Shown piece after piece: positions 35,421 through 43,324 of a DNA stretch of 64,000 nt (position 1 is the stretch's first letter; each line of letters begins with the position of its first letter). A program made the translations under genes and the position numbers. Source of the DNA: Rhizobium grahamii CCGE 502 (GTDB taxonomy: Bacteria > Pseudomonadota > Alphaproteobacteria > Rhizobiales > Rhizobiaceae); the NCBI RefSeq assembly GCF_000298315.2, contig NZ_AEYE02000008.1, positions 1 through 64,000 on the forward strand, given 5' to 3'. Under the pieces are notes generated by a model. The model did not search any database. It was not told the DNA's origin and saw only the letters and a program-made list of their open reading frames with translations.

Positions 35421-36213
35421 TGCGCATAAGGCCATGGTGAAGCTTTTGAGGTTCCTTGCGCGTGGCGAGGCCCGTGAGCAAGCATGCGAGGGCTCGGCCC
35501 TGTCGCTGCATTTGGGCGATGGCGCGCTTCACATCGTGTCTCAATCCCTGTTGGCTGCGGCGGTGTCGGCAGGGCTCGTCAGCCGGACGGACGGTTGGAT
35601 TTACCTCGCCCCCGCCGCGCGCTCCTATCTTAGGCGGGCCGCGTCCCTGAGGGAGGAAGCCTTCATCGAACAACACGGCGCAATTGACCATGCCGTGGCC
35701 GAGGTCAGCGACGGACGGCGGCAGCCAGTACGGATCAACCGGGAGGAATCGCCGCTATCGGGCCTTGCGCGGTTGAAGGAAAAGACCGGCGGGCCCTTCC
35801 TGTCGGCGGCAGCACTCGCCGCCGGCGAACGGCTGCTTGCGGATTTTACGCGCGGCCAGTTGCAGCCGCGGGTCACCGCTTCCTGGGAACCGCACCACGC
35901 AAGCCGCGCGAAAGGAGAGCGTGGCGGCATGGCCGATCTAACCGACAGTGCAATTGCCGCGCGGGTCGCGGTCAATCGTGCGCTCGAGGCCATGGGACCG
36001 GAGCTTGCCGGAGTGGCACTTGATGTCTGCTGCTTCATGAAGGGGTTGGAGACTGTGGAACGAGAGCGTCAGTGGCCGGTGCGCTCCGCCAAGCTGATGC
36101 TGCGCACCGCGCTGATGGCGCTCTCACGGCATTACAATCCGCCCACGCCCGCACGTCGGGCCCGCGTGGAGCATTGGGGTGCCGAGGGGTATCGACCCGA
36201 ACTCTATTCGTGA
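35413..36213 (+). CDS. DUF6456 protein, candidate GTA anti-terminator (GafZ-like)
   Basis: A 266-residue protein beginning MSDAHKAMVKLLRFLARG inside the preceding gene (ATGAGTGA overlap), so translation is coupled. The N-terminal part looks like a winged-helix module (LAAAVSAGLVSRTDGWIYLAPAARSYLRR). The C-terminal DUF6456 part contains SPLSGLARLKEKTGGPFLSAAALAAGERLLADFTRGQLQPRVTASW and DVCCFMKGLETVERERQWPVRSAKLML. To my recollection this is the domain of the C-terminal half of GafA and of GafZ, which in Caulobacter lets RNA polymerase pass terminators in the GTA cluster. The terminator in the GTA leader at 53786 is a fitting target. It ends 15 bases from the convergent sufE gene. Confidence 0.75.
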   Translation: MSDAHKAMVKLLRFLARGEAREQACEGSALSLHLGDGALHIVSQSLLAAAVSAGLVSRTDGWIYLAPAARSYLRRAASLREEAFIEQHGAIDHAVAEVSDGRRQPVRINREESPLSGLARLKEKTGGPFLSAAALAAGERLLADFTRGQLQPRVTASWEPHHASRAKGERGGMADLTDSAIAARVAVNRALEAMGPELAGVALDVCCFMKGLETVERERQWPVRSAKLMLRTALMALSRHYNPPTPARRARVEHWGAEGYRPELYS

Positions 36214-36228
36214 TGGTGCGGCTGGCAG

Positions 36229-36651
36229 CTAGGCCACCGCGCGCACGCGCGCTTCCTCGCGGATGCGGTTGACCATCGAGCGCAGGCCGTTGGCGCGCTG
36301 CGAGGAAAGGTGCTCGACGAGGCCGATCTTCGAGAACACGTCGAAGGCGTCGAGCGCGGCGATCTCGGAGGCGGTTTTGCCGGAGTAGGTCGCCAGCACG
36401 ATCGCCACCAGTCCACGCACGATATGCGCGTCGGAGTCGCCCTCGAAGGTCATGACGGGATTGTCGGGGTCCCCTTCGGTGTGCGTAACGAGCCAGACCT
36501 GGCTGGCGCAGCCCATCACCTTGTTGGCCGACGTCTTCTTGTCGTCTGGCAGGTCGGGAAGCGCCTTTCCGAGCTCGATCACATAGCGATAGCGGTCTTC
36601 CCAGTCGTCGAGGAAGGAGAAATCTTCGAGGATCTGCTCGAGGGACGTCAT
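36229..36651 (-). CDS. sufE: Cysteine desulfuration protein SufE
   Basis: SufE takes persulfide sulfur from the SufS cysteine desulfurase for Fe-S cluster assembly. The 140-residue protein has the active cysteine in KVMGCASQVWLVTH and the typical start LEQILEDFSFLDDWEDRYRYVIELGK. The rest of the suf operon is not nearby, as is common in rhizobia. It is convergent with the DUF6456 gene. No strong regulatory site was seen upstream. Confidence 0.95.
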   Translation of the reverse strand: MTSLEQILEDFSFLDDWEDRYRYVIELGKALPDLPDDKKTSANKVMGCASQVWLVTHTEGDPDNPVMTFEGDSDAHIVRGLVAIVLATYSGKTASEIAALDAFDVFSKIGLVEHLSSQRANGLRSMVNRIREEARVRAVA

Positions 36652-36713
36652 GTATTCTGGCCTTTCGTTATCAGGATTTCATATAGGTGAAACGCGGCCA
36701 GATTTGAACCATT

Positions 36714-36751
36714 AAAAAGAAACGCCGCGAAGGATGGGCATCCTCGCGGCG
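36714..36751 (-). terminator. Intrinsic terminator of the DUF5330 gene
   Basis: A 12-bp stem with one bulged base (36723-36735 against 36740-36751, CGCCGCGA paired with TCGCGGCG and AGGAT with ATCCT) is followed on the minus strand by TTTCTTTTT. It lies downstream of the DUF5330 gene and shields sufE from read-through. Confidence 0.85.
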
Positions 36752-36856
36752 CAGCAAAAGCTGAAAATAAACAGGGCAGGCACGTCAGGCACGGGACTTT
36801 AGGCAGCTTTGCGGATCGCCGGTGCAAGCTTGGTTGCGGGAAATCCCGCGAAATTC

Positions 36857-37345
36857 TCAGGTGGCCGGGCGCGGTGTCGGCAGCGGAATCGTGCCTGTCG
36901 TCACGGTGTCGGAATGGCTTTCATCGGCATCGTCAACCGGCGGGCGGTAAGGCATCGGCTGGTTCAGCGCTGCCGTCCGCTCCTGCACCTGCGCTTCCGC
37001 ATGGGACGGTGCCAGTGCTGCGACAGGAGCGACCGGCGTATTCGCTGCGACAGCAAGCTTGGCTGTCGTGTCGTCGCCAAAGCGGCTGTCGAGGAGTTCA
37101 TAGGCAACACGGGCGCCTTCACGGGCCCGGTGACCGAGCGCAGCCATGGTCTCGGCGCCCTTGACGCAGACCTCCGGCTTCTCGCCGCACATGCCGGTCA
37201 CGTAGTCATAGGCGCCAGTCGCCGCGACAAAGGCGTCGGAAAACTGCAATTTCGGCTGCGAACTGGTCGGGCTTTCGCCGCTGAAGAACGACAAGAGCAC
37301 GAGCACAAGTCCGAACCAGAATGATCCTTTGATCAGAAACCACAT
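36857..37345 (-). CDS. DUF5330-type membrane-anchored protein
   Basis: A 162-residue rhizobial protein. One N-terminal helix (FLIKGSFWFGLVLVLLSFF) acts as signal or anchor. The mid part carries ATGAYDYVTGMCGEKPEVCVKG with two cysteines. The C-terminal 60 residues are Pro/Ala/Thr-rich and probably disordered (GTIPLPTPRPAT). I assign DUF5330 from overall pattern and length. It would be periplasmic; the function is unknown. The divergent neighbour is a histidine kinase across a 461-base gap. Confidence 0.75.
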   Translation of the reverse strand: MWFLIKGSFWFGLVLVLLSFFSGESPTSSQPKLQFSDAFVAATGAYDYVTGMCGEKPEVCVKGAETMAALGHRAREGARVAYELLDSRFGDDTTAKLAVAANTPVAPVAALAPSHAEAQVQERTAALNQPMPYRPPVDDADESHSDTVTTGTIPLPTPRPAT

Positions 37346-37806
37346 CGTCGTTGCCCATCCTGTTTTCCCGTTCGGTCTTGCTGCCGAATCGGTCCGGTCT
37401 TCCGGTGTGCTTTGACCTTAGAGCAGAGTTGCGAATGCCAGTTTTCGAAACTCGTCGGCATTTGCGGCAAATTTAGTTCGAATTTTAATGAACGGGATTT
37501 GCACCACATTTCAGTCAAATTGTAGCGACTGTCGTTAAGCATGTGGCAGGCCTTCTCCTGTAATTGCAGGCAAACCTTGCGGCGAAGCTGCCACAAAGGT
37601 TAACGATGAGCTGAAATGTCAGCGAAATCCGTCGCTTACCGCCCATTAACCGTAAAATTCAAAGCCGCCTTCAGATGCCCGAAAACGGGACATTTCGCGC
37701 TTTTGAGGTGTGGAGGCGGCTTTTCCCTTATCCTTTCCTTAAGCGCCCAAGGCCTATTGTCCGCCTTGGTAAAGAGCCTTTTTGGGGCGGGTATTGCGTG
37801 CGTGTA
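37346..37806. other. Divergent promoter region upstream of the histidine kinase
   Basis: These 461 bases lie between divergent genes and are AT-richer than the flanks. GGTTAACGATGA (about 37599-37610) and ATTAACCGT (about 37645-37653) resemble half-sites of the CtrA box, but no complete TTAA-N7-TTAA was found. The kinase frame remains open upstream to 37675 without a ribosome binding site. No small gene was supported. Confidence 0.45.
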
Positions 37807-39339
37807 ATGAGTAAGATCGCAGAGCGGGCGGCAGCCCTCGTGGACCGGGCGGCTGGAAGCTGGCTCTCCCGGACAGGAGGCGGTGCAGCCGCGCGCCAGC
37901 GCGAACTGATGATCCTGCGCCGATTGGCTCTGCTGTCGTCGGCCGCTCTCGTTGCGGCGCCCGTTGGTCTCTCTCTTGTTACCGGCCCCGCCGTCGCACT
38001 GCCCGTAGGGGTGGCGGCCGTGTGCGCGGCTTTTCTTTTCTCGGCGGTGGGGAGCATCGCGCTTTCGCGTCAGAGCACGGCGACAGCTGAGGCGGGAGCA
38101 CCCGTTGCCGAAAACTTCTTCATGGAGGCAATCGCCGGTCTCGCCTTCTTCATGGATCCGCAGGGCAACGTCACCACTGTTGGCGGTCGCGACAAGCGGG
38201 AGTACCTCGCTTGGATGCGCGATCCGATCGGCAAGGGCTTCGTCGATCAGATCCATGTCTCCGACCGCATCCTCTTTCTGCAGGCGCTGGACCAACTCCG
38301 CCAGGGCGAGGAGGCTGCGACCGTCGACCTGCGCCTCGAACGGCCATCCGTTTCGCGCGACAACAGACAGTTTGCCTACCTGCGTGTCGACCTGACAGCG
38401 CGACAGGATAGCGACGGCGTGCTCTTCAGCGTGATTGCCCAGCTTCGCGATGTCTCTTTGGAGCAGCAGTTGCGACAGGACGCGCAGAACCGCGCCGCCG
38501 ATGCCCGCTCGGCCAACGATGCAAAGTCGCGGTTTCTTGCCGCCGTCAGCCACGAACTGCGCACCCCGCTCAACGCTATCCTCGGCTTCTCCGACATCCT
38601 GCTCGGCGAGTATTTCGGCAAGTTCGAGAACGAACGTCAGCGGGAGTATGTCGGCCTTGTGCGGGATTCTGGCGCGCATCTGCTCTCGGTCGTGAACACC
38701 ATGCTCGACATGAGCAAGATCGAAGCCGGTCGCTACGAACTCTGCCTCGAACCCTTCGACATTGCATCGGTTGTTCGCGCCTGTGAGGCGATGCTGGCGC
38801 TGCAGGCGAAAACCAAGGGTGTATCGCTGACGAGCCGCGTGCAGCGCGGTCTCGACGAGGTGATTGCGGACCAGCGCGCGATCCAGCAGATCCTCATCAA
38901 TCTCGTCGGCAATGCCGTGAAGTTCACCGATGCGGGCGGCGCGATCTCGATCGATGCGTCGATGCGCGACGGCGTTCTGAACCTCTGCGTCAGCGACACC
39001 GGCATCGGCATCCCGGGCGACAAGCTGGAAATGCTCGGCCAACCTTTCGTCCAGATCCAGAACGACTATAGCCGGAGATTCGAAGGGACGGGGCTTGGTC
39101 TGTCGCTGGTGAAGGGCTTGGTGGCGCTGCATGGCGGCGACTTCGCAATTGCCAGCACGCCGGGCGCCGGCACCATCATCACGATTTCGATTGCAGCGGA
39201 CGGATCCGGCATTCCGGCTGCGGGTACGGCCCGCAACGATCTTGTCGAGTTCCCGCCGCGACTGAAGGCTGCACCGACGGCGGTCGGTGTTTTGGAAGAG
39301 GGGCTTTTCGATGGCCGCGAGCAAGCGAAAATCGCCTAA
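37807..39339 (+). CDS. Membrane sensor histidine kinase with PAS-like domain (PleC/DivJ-like)
   Basis: A 510-residue kinase. Two hydrophobic helices lie at about 37-58 and 63-86. A PAS-like segment follows (AIAGLAFFMDPQGNVTTVGG to about residue 215). The H-box is FLAAVSHELRTPLNAILGFSDIL with His249, the form seen in PleC/DivJ/PdhS-type alphaproteobacterial kinases. The ATPase part has NLVGNAVKFTDAGG (N box), DTGIGIPGDKLEMLGQPF (G1, F) and GTGLGLSLVKGLV (G2). No response regulator is adjacent, so it is an orphan kinase. Cell-cycle involvement is plausible only by resemblance. The ATG at 37807 lacks a strong ribosome binding site; the next gene starts inside its 3' end. Confidence 0.88.
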   Translation: MSKIAERAAALVDRAAGSWLSRTGGGAAARQRELMILRRLALLSSAALVAAPVGLSLVTGPAVALPVGVAAVCAAFLFSAVGSIALSRQSTATAEAGAPVAENFFMEAIAGLAFFMDPQGNVTTVGGRDKREYLAWMRDPIGKGFVDQIHVSDRILFLQALDQLRQGEEAATVDLRLERPSVSRDNRQFAYLRVDLTARQDSDGVLFSVIAQLRDVSLEQQLRQDAQNRAADARSANDAKSRFLAAVSHELRTPLNAILGFSDILLGEYFGKFENERQREYVGLVRDSGAHLLSVVNTMLDMSKIEAGRYELCLEPFDIASVVRACEAMLALQAKTKGVSLTSRVQRGLDEVIADQRAIQQILINLVGNAVKFTDAGGAISIDASMRDGVLNLCVSDTGIGIPGDKLEMLGQPFVQIQNDYSRRFEGTGLGLSLVKGLVALHGGDFAIASTPGAGTIITISIAADGSGIPAAGTARNDLVEFPPRLKAAPTAVGVLEEGLFDGREQAKIA

Positions 39340-40240
39340 GGGAAGGCGGGGTCGGCAAAAACGGCCGGGCCTGCTTCTCACCGGGGCGTCCGTCGTTGGC
39401 GGATTGGGGTTGCAGGGCGCAAGCGCGCTTGGCGGCGTGATTGGCCGCAACCCATCGGTTGCCGGCGGCACCGCAGCCTTCCTGGTCATCTTCAGTTTCG
39501 TTGCCGCCAACGCGCTCTGGTATCAGCCGGGCGCGCACCCGCACCCCTTTCTGCGCACACGCGATCCGCTGTTTCCGAACGTGCTCGGCGCGCGCACGGC
39601 CATCGAGGAGCACAGCGGCAACGTCACCACCTTCAAGATTGAACGACAGGACGAGGCCGACGCCACGCAGACAAATGCGACACCGGTAGCCCCTGGTGGT
39701 CAGCAGCCGAGCCGGATCGTCATGGATATCCAGAGCGAGTTGGTGCGTCGTGGCCTCTACAACGGCACGCCGGACGGTGTGATCGGTCCGCGCACCAGCG
39801 CGGCGATCCTGTTCTTCGAAGAAACCGTCGGCATGCCACAGACGGGCGATGCGACGCCAGAGGTGCTGGCGGCACTCAGGACCGACTTGGTCGGCCCTTC
39901 GACGGTGCCGCTGGAGAAGCCGCCCGCGGACGTCACGTCGAAAGCCTCAGCCGAGGATCCGGTCGCCGCTGCCATCCGCAGTGCCGAGAAGACCATCAAA
40001 ACCGCTCCGACACCGGCAAGGAAAATGGCACAGTCGGCGGAACTGGAGAGCGTCGATCTCGTGCTGAAGATCCAGAAGGGTCTGAGCAACATGGCCTACG
40101 CGAACGTCGGGGTCGACGGCGTGCCCGGCGAACAGACCCGCACCGCCATTCGCCACTTCCAGAAGCACTACAACCTGCCTGAGAATGGTGAGCCCAGCGA
40201 GGCCGTTCTGAAAAAGCTCAAGGAAATCGGCGCACTCTGA
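39311..40240 (+). CDS. Membrane-anchored protein with two peptidoglycan-binding domains
   Basis: A 309-residue protein with a basic cytoplasmic start (MAASKRKSPKGRRGRQKR), one membrane helix at about residues 50-66 (AAFLVIFSFVAANALWY) and two PG_binding_1 repeats: DIQSELVRRGLYNGTPDGVIGPRTSAAI and KIQKGLSNMAYANVGVDGVPGEQTRTAI. The periplasmic part would bind peptidoglycan. The ATG at 39311, with AGAGGGG upstream, lies 29 bases inside the kinase gene, so the two are coupled and may act together in sensing or anchoring at the cell wall. Confidence 0.88.
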   Translation: MAASKRKSPKGRRGRQKRPGLLLTGASVVGGLGLQGASALGGVIGRNPSVAGGTAAFLVIFSFVAANALWYQPGAHPHPFLRTRDPLFPNVLGARTAIEEHSGNVTTFKIERQDEADATQTNATPVAPGGQQPSRIVMDIQSELVRRGLYNGTPDGVIGPRTSAAILFFEETVGMPQTGDATPEVLAALRTDLVGPSTVPLEKPPADVTSKASAEDPVAAAIRSAEKTIKTAPTPARKMAQSAELESVDLVLKIQKGLSNMAYANVGVDGVPGEQTRTAIRHFQKHYNLPENGEPSEAVLKKLKEIGAL

Positions 40241-40289
40241 CAAGGCGACCGGGCATTGCCGCCTGTCGTTTGTCTGCTATAGCTCGCCG

Positions 40290-40646
40290 ATGAGATTACG
40301 CACCGATATTTTCGTCTCCGCGCTTCTGCGCCGGGTTTTCGCCAGGGGCGACTTTGCTGCTGTCGAGGCAAAGGGCGCCGACGAAGCTGGCGCCATTTTC
40401 ATCCGCCAGCACTTCCGCGACGGTCTCGAGACGCTCTATGGTCCGGCGCCGCAAAGCCTCTTCGACGAGGAAACGAGCGGTGAGCGGCTGTTCGAGCAGC
40501 GCTTGATGCGGGCTGAGCCTGATAAGGTCAGGGAAATGCTTGAGCGGGAACGGAAGTTCGACCCGGATCTCTGGATTGTCGAGCTTGAAGCCGAAGACCT
40601 CGGAGATATCGTCCCACTCGCCGGCGGGCGCGAGAACCCGCTATAG
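40290..40646 (+). CDS. DUF1491 family protein
   Basis: A 118-residue protein of the DUF1491 family, seen from MRLRTDIFVSALLRRVFARGDF and the central GADEAGAIFIRQHF, with the C-terminal FDPDLWIVELEA. It is cytoplasmic, with no known function. It lies 49 bases after the peptidoglycan-binding gene on the same strand, and 6 bases separate its stop from the convergent DUF2336 gene. Confidence 0.88.
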   Translation: MRLRTDIFVSALLRRVFARGDFAAVEAKGADEAGAIFIRQHFRDGLETLYGPAPQSLFDEETSGERLFEQRLMRAEPDKVREMLERERKFDPDLWIVELEAEDLGDIVPLAGGRENPL

Positions 40647-40652
40647 CCAAAA

Positions 40653-41603
40653 TCAGCGCGTACGGCCGATAACGCGCCGGTCGCGGGCGGGAGGAACCTC
40701 GTGGCCCGAGCGGGCCGTTTCTGCCTCGTCCGGCAGGTAGGTATAGCTGTCTGCGCGGCGCCACGCTTCGACGCGGGCATTGCACTCTTCCGGATCGAGT
40801 TCGTCCAGCACCATCCACGCCCGCGTTACACTATGCTGAGGTTCAGCGAGGTGCGGATGGAGCTTTTCGAGAACGAAGACAGCGTCGAGGAAATCCATGC
40901 CGAGACTGATGAGCGTGGTCGCAAGCTGCTGTCCCGAGATATCGAGCATGATGCGCTCGGCTAGCCAGCGGCTGGCGGAAAGCCCATCGGCAAGCGCCTT
41001 GGCGAAGAGCGTTGCCTCCCGATTGCGGGCAAAGCGGACGAGGAGGGCGGCCTGGATTGGGGAAAGGTTCCGCAGCCCGAGGCGATCGCCTTCCGGGCGG
41101 GCGACGTGATGGGCGAGCTCCCGGATCCGGTTGCGCATTTCCTCTTCGCTGGCGCGGCGTGCGGCAGCTTCGATATCCTCGAGCGAGGTCGCAGCCGGTG
41201 GTTCCGGCGCCATACTTGGCGGCTCGACTTCCAGCGGGGCCGCCAGCCGCTGTTCAGCCTGCCGCAACCCGACCAGAGCATCGATGACCCGCGGGGAAAG
41301 AGCCTCTCTGCTGACGATCGCCTTCATGTGCGCGCTGCCCTGCGTGCGCGCAATCGTGATCAGGGTTTCGTCGTCAATCGCCGGCGAGGAGGTGAGGAAA
41401 GGCGCGGCGATATCGATCGCCTGGCAGCCCACGAAGAGCGCAACGGCTGCCGGAATCTGCGGGCATTGCGAAAGGGCAGCCACCGCCTGCCGCCGTGCCT
41501 CGTCGGAGGAAGCCTGAAACAGCGGCGTGAAGAGTTCGGCGAATTGGCGCAGTTCCGAACGGGTGGGCGGCTGCAAGCCCTCGAAGCTGCTGACTGTCGC
41601 CAT
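40653..41603 (-). CDS. DUF2336 domain protein
   Basis: A 316-residue, mostly helical protein. The start MATVSSFEGLQPPTRSELRQFAELFTPLF and the repeat-like alanine/leucine helices (SREALSPRVIDALVGL, LSPIQAALLVRFARNREATL) fit DUF2336, which forms HEAT-like helices in alphaproteobacteria. The function is unknown. The frame continues upstream to 41738, but residues there look non-coding. A near-complete CtrA-like sequence (TTAA-N7-TGAA, 41769-41783) lies about 170 bases upstream of the start; this is weak evidence of cell-cycle control. Confidence 0.8.
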   Translation of the reverse strand: MATVSSFEGLQPPTRSELRQFAELFTPLFQASSDEARRQAVAALSQCPQIPAAVALFVGCQAIDIAAPFLTSSPAIDDETLITIARTQGSAHMKAIVSREALSPRVIDALVGLRQAEQRLAAPLEVEPPSMAPEPPAATSLEDIEAAARRASEEEMRNRIRELAHHVARPEGDRLGLRNLSPIQAALLVRFARNREATLFAKALADGLSASRWLAERIMLDISGQQLATTLISLGMDFLDAVFVLEKLHPHLAEPQHSVTRAWMVLDELDPEECNARVEAWRRADSYTYLPDEAETARSGHEVPPARDRRVIGRTR

Positions 41604-41866
41604 GAGCACCACGTCCTTCTTCCGGCTGGCGGAGGGGGCCTCTAGGTCTCTGAACCGGTCACGCACAAGAACACACCCTGGAAACGCAAAAAGGGATGTC
41701 GCAGGACTGGACGCGGAGGGACGCCCCTTACCCCACATAGGTTATGAACAAATCCTACACGGGCAGGGTTAATGGTTACTGAAGACTTTATTAAAATTGT
41801 GCCAGAAGGTGCCACGTCGACCGGCGCGCGGCAGTGGGCTCCATTAGGTTCGATATCTGAGGGAAA

Positions 41867-42073
41867 CTACAACCCTTTATGCCCGCGAAGCGCCGCCAGA
41901 AGTCTTTCGGCGCTGTTGTTTCCGGACTGATAGAGGTCCAGCGCCGCGGATGCTGCCAACTGGGCTTCGGCGCTCTTGATGTCGATCCGCTTCTCCAGGC
42001 ACCAGGCATCAAGTGCATGGCGAAGCACATCCAGGTCCTCGGGGGAAAATGTCGAACCGATAAGCAAAGACAT
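41867..42073 (-). CDS. Small conserved-looking protein, 68 residues
   Basis: I do not recognise a named family. The protein (MSLLIGSTFSPEDLDVLRHA at the start) is helical and amphipathic and ends RLLAALRGHKGL. AAGGGG lies 6 bases before the ATG. The residue pattern (LDAWCLEKRIDIKSAEAQLA, then ALDLYQSG) looks like a real small globular helical protein, as in many rhizobial genomes. It stands alone, with 263 bases to the DUF2336 gene and a long AT-rich upstream gap containing a perfect CtrA box 300 bases away. Confidence 0.75.
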   Translation of the reverse strand: MSLLIGSTFSPEDLDVLRHALDAWCLEKRIDIKSAEAQLAASAALDLYQSGNNSAERLLAALRGHKGL

Positions 42074-42510
42074 TTCAGCCCCTTCGTTGTTCGCTGTGAA
42101 TGGAACAGTGCCCAGCCGGCCGGCTCAGATTTGCCGACGATACCACAACCATACCGGTATTGTCGGCGACCGCAATTGATATTTTCGTGACACGAATCCG
42201 CCGAAGGAGGTCGAACCGGCCTTGCTGGCACAACCTGCGTTAAGTATATGAATTAATGCTAATATCATTGCGCCGTTGTGGACCGAATCTTCTTGTGCGA
42301 CGTTTGAAACCAAAACACGGCACAGCGCGTTTATATCGTGTCGTAGAAGAAGCTAATGTTCACGCATGAAATTAACCATCTGTTAACCGTCATATGTCTC
42401 AATTCGGAAATGAACACGGCGGTCGAATGCTTCGGTCGTCGAGTTTCACATCACGGTATTTCGAACAGTGCCGTGAGAAAGGCGCGGATGCCTCGGGGCC
42501 CGATCGGGCT
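42074..42510. other. AT-rich intergenic region containing a CtrA box
   Basis: These 437 bases separate the small 68-residue gene from the hypothetical gene ending at 42511, both on the minus strand. The region is AT-rich around 42235-42400 and holds a perfect TTAA-N7-TTAA. No protein gene is supported. An unannotated small RNA driven from the CtrA box is possible but not shown. Confidence 0.5.
42372..42386. promoter_or_regulatory. CtrA box
   Basis: TTAA-CCATCTG-TTAA matches the CtrA consensus TTAA-N7-TTAA exactly and also contains TTAACCAT. It is a direct-repeat site, so one orientation can be read on each strand. The nearest gene start is that of the 68-residue protein, about 300 bases away on the minus strand. 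A promoter at that distance is long but possible. Confidence 0.5.
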
Positions 42511-42789
42511 TTATAGGACGCGCTGGCTCGCATAGGCGGGCAGGGTGAGATTTCGCAGTTCATCCGTCTCGGGCCGTGCATGGAGACGAGAATGGCAATA
42601 GTCGTCGCATTGGCGGACCGTCTGTCTCAGACGCGCCGCCGCAAGGGCAGAAAACCAGTCGAGGCGCAGATCCTGCTTTTCACCGGCGTTCGCTACGAGC
42701 GCCTGACCGAGAGCTCGAAGCGCGCGTCTGGAGATCGGGTTTCGCGGGTCAAGAAATAGATAGATTGCTTCAGTTCGAGGAGCCGGCAT
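42511..42789 (-). CDS. Small hypothetical protein
   Basis: A 92-residue frame starting at an ATG (42789) that overlaps the end of the DUF1254-like gene by 20 bases. The product (MPAPRTEAIYLFLDPRNPIS at the start) is arginine-rich and mostly helical (SRRALRALGQALVANAGEK, ALAAARLRQTVRQ) with two cysteines in QCDDYCHS. GGAGG lies 14 bases upstream, farther than usual. No family is recognised. It could be the third gene of the DUF1214/DUF1254 transcript or a chance frame. Confidence 0.4.
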   Translation of the reverse strand: MPAPRTEAIYLFLDPRNPISRRALRALGQALVANAGEKQDLRLDWFSALAAARLRQTVRQCDDYCHSRLHARPETDELRNLTLPAYASQRVL

Positions 42790-43324
42790 ATTCGTCGCAG
42801 CCGGCCTCCGCGAGGAAGTTGCGCGCGGCTGCATCGAAGCTAGTCTGGGGCGCCAACGTCCTCAACACCGCATAGCCCTCTGAGCGCGGGCTTTCCACGA
42901 GAATGGTCTTTTGCAGATCCGGCGGCAAAGCCTTGCGAAGCTCGGTCAGCTGGATCGGCGTTCCGATCAGAATATCGAGCGCGCCTCCCACCGACGTCCT
43001 GTCATTCATGCTGAAGACCTCGTTCGACGCCCCATCATAGAGTGCGATCGACCAGAACGGCACGTTGCCTCTGGCGGTCAGCCGAACCGGTGCCTCCTCG
43101 ATGTCGAACGAGCAGACGGCGGTGCGGACAAAGGGATCGTCGTTGGAAAGGCCGGCGGCGTCATCGGTGGCGCCAAGCAGGTAGAACTTGTCGAGATCGC
43201 CTTCGGAGGCGACGCGGGTCGCCGCATCCTTGCCGGTAAAGTGCGGCAGCGACAGGATGATCACCAGGTGCAGCAGCGCCGCTCCGAAAAGTCCCGCGAG
43301 GATGGCGAACAAGATCCTAAGCAT
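42770..43324 (-). CDS. DUF1254-like membrane-anchored protein (split form)
   Basis: A 184-residue protein with one N-terminal helix (LFAILAGLFGAALLHLVIIL). The periplasmic part has the DUF1254-like pattern FYLLGATDDAAGLSNDDPFVRTAVCSFDIEEAPVRL, then VPFWSIALYDGASNEVFSMNDRT. It overlaps the preceding DUF1214 gene by 8 bases, so the two are coupled and probably act as a pair. The adjacent divergent gene at 44167 has the same two domains fused in one chain. The role of DUF1254/DUF1214 proteins is not known. Confidence 0.8.
   Translation of the reverse strand: MLRILFAILAGLFGAALLHLVIILSLPHFTGKDAATRVASEGDLDKFYLLGATDDAAGLSNDDPFVRTAVCSFDIEEAPVRLTARGNVPFWSIALYDGASNEVFSMNDRTSVGGALDILIGTPIQLTELRKALPPDLQKTILVESPRSEGYAVLRTLAPQTSFDAAARNFLAEAGCDEYAGSSN

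Noticed and set aside
37636-39510. 624-codon minus-strand frame opposite the histidine kinase
   Set aside because: All kinase motifs are in order on the plus strand; the reverse frame has no domain and spans an intergenic gap.
41772-41930. 52-codon plus-strand frame starting at 41772
   Set aside because: It overlaps the better supported 68-residue gene on the other strand, and its product is not protein-like beyond the first 20 residues.
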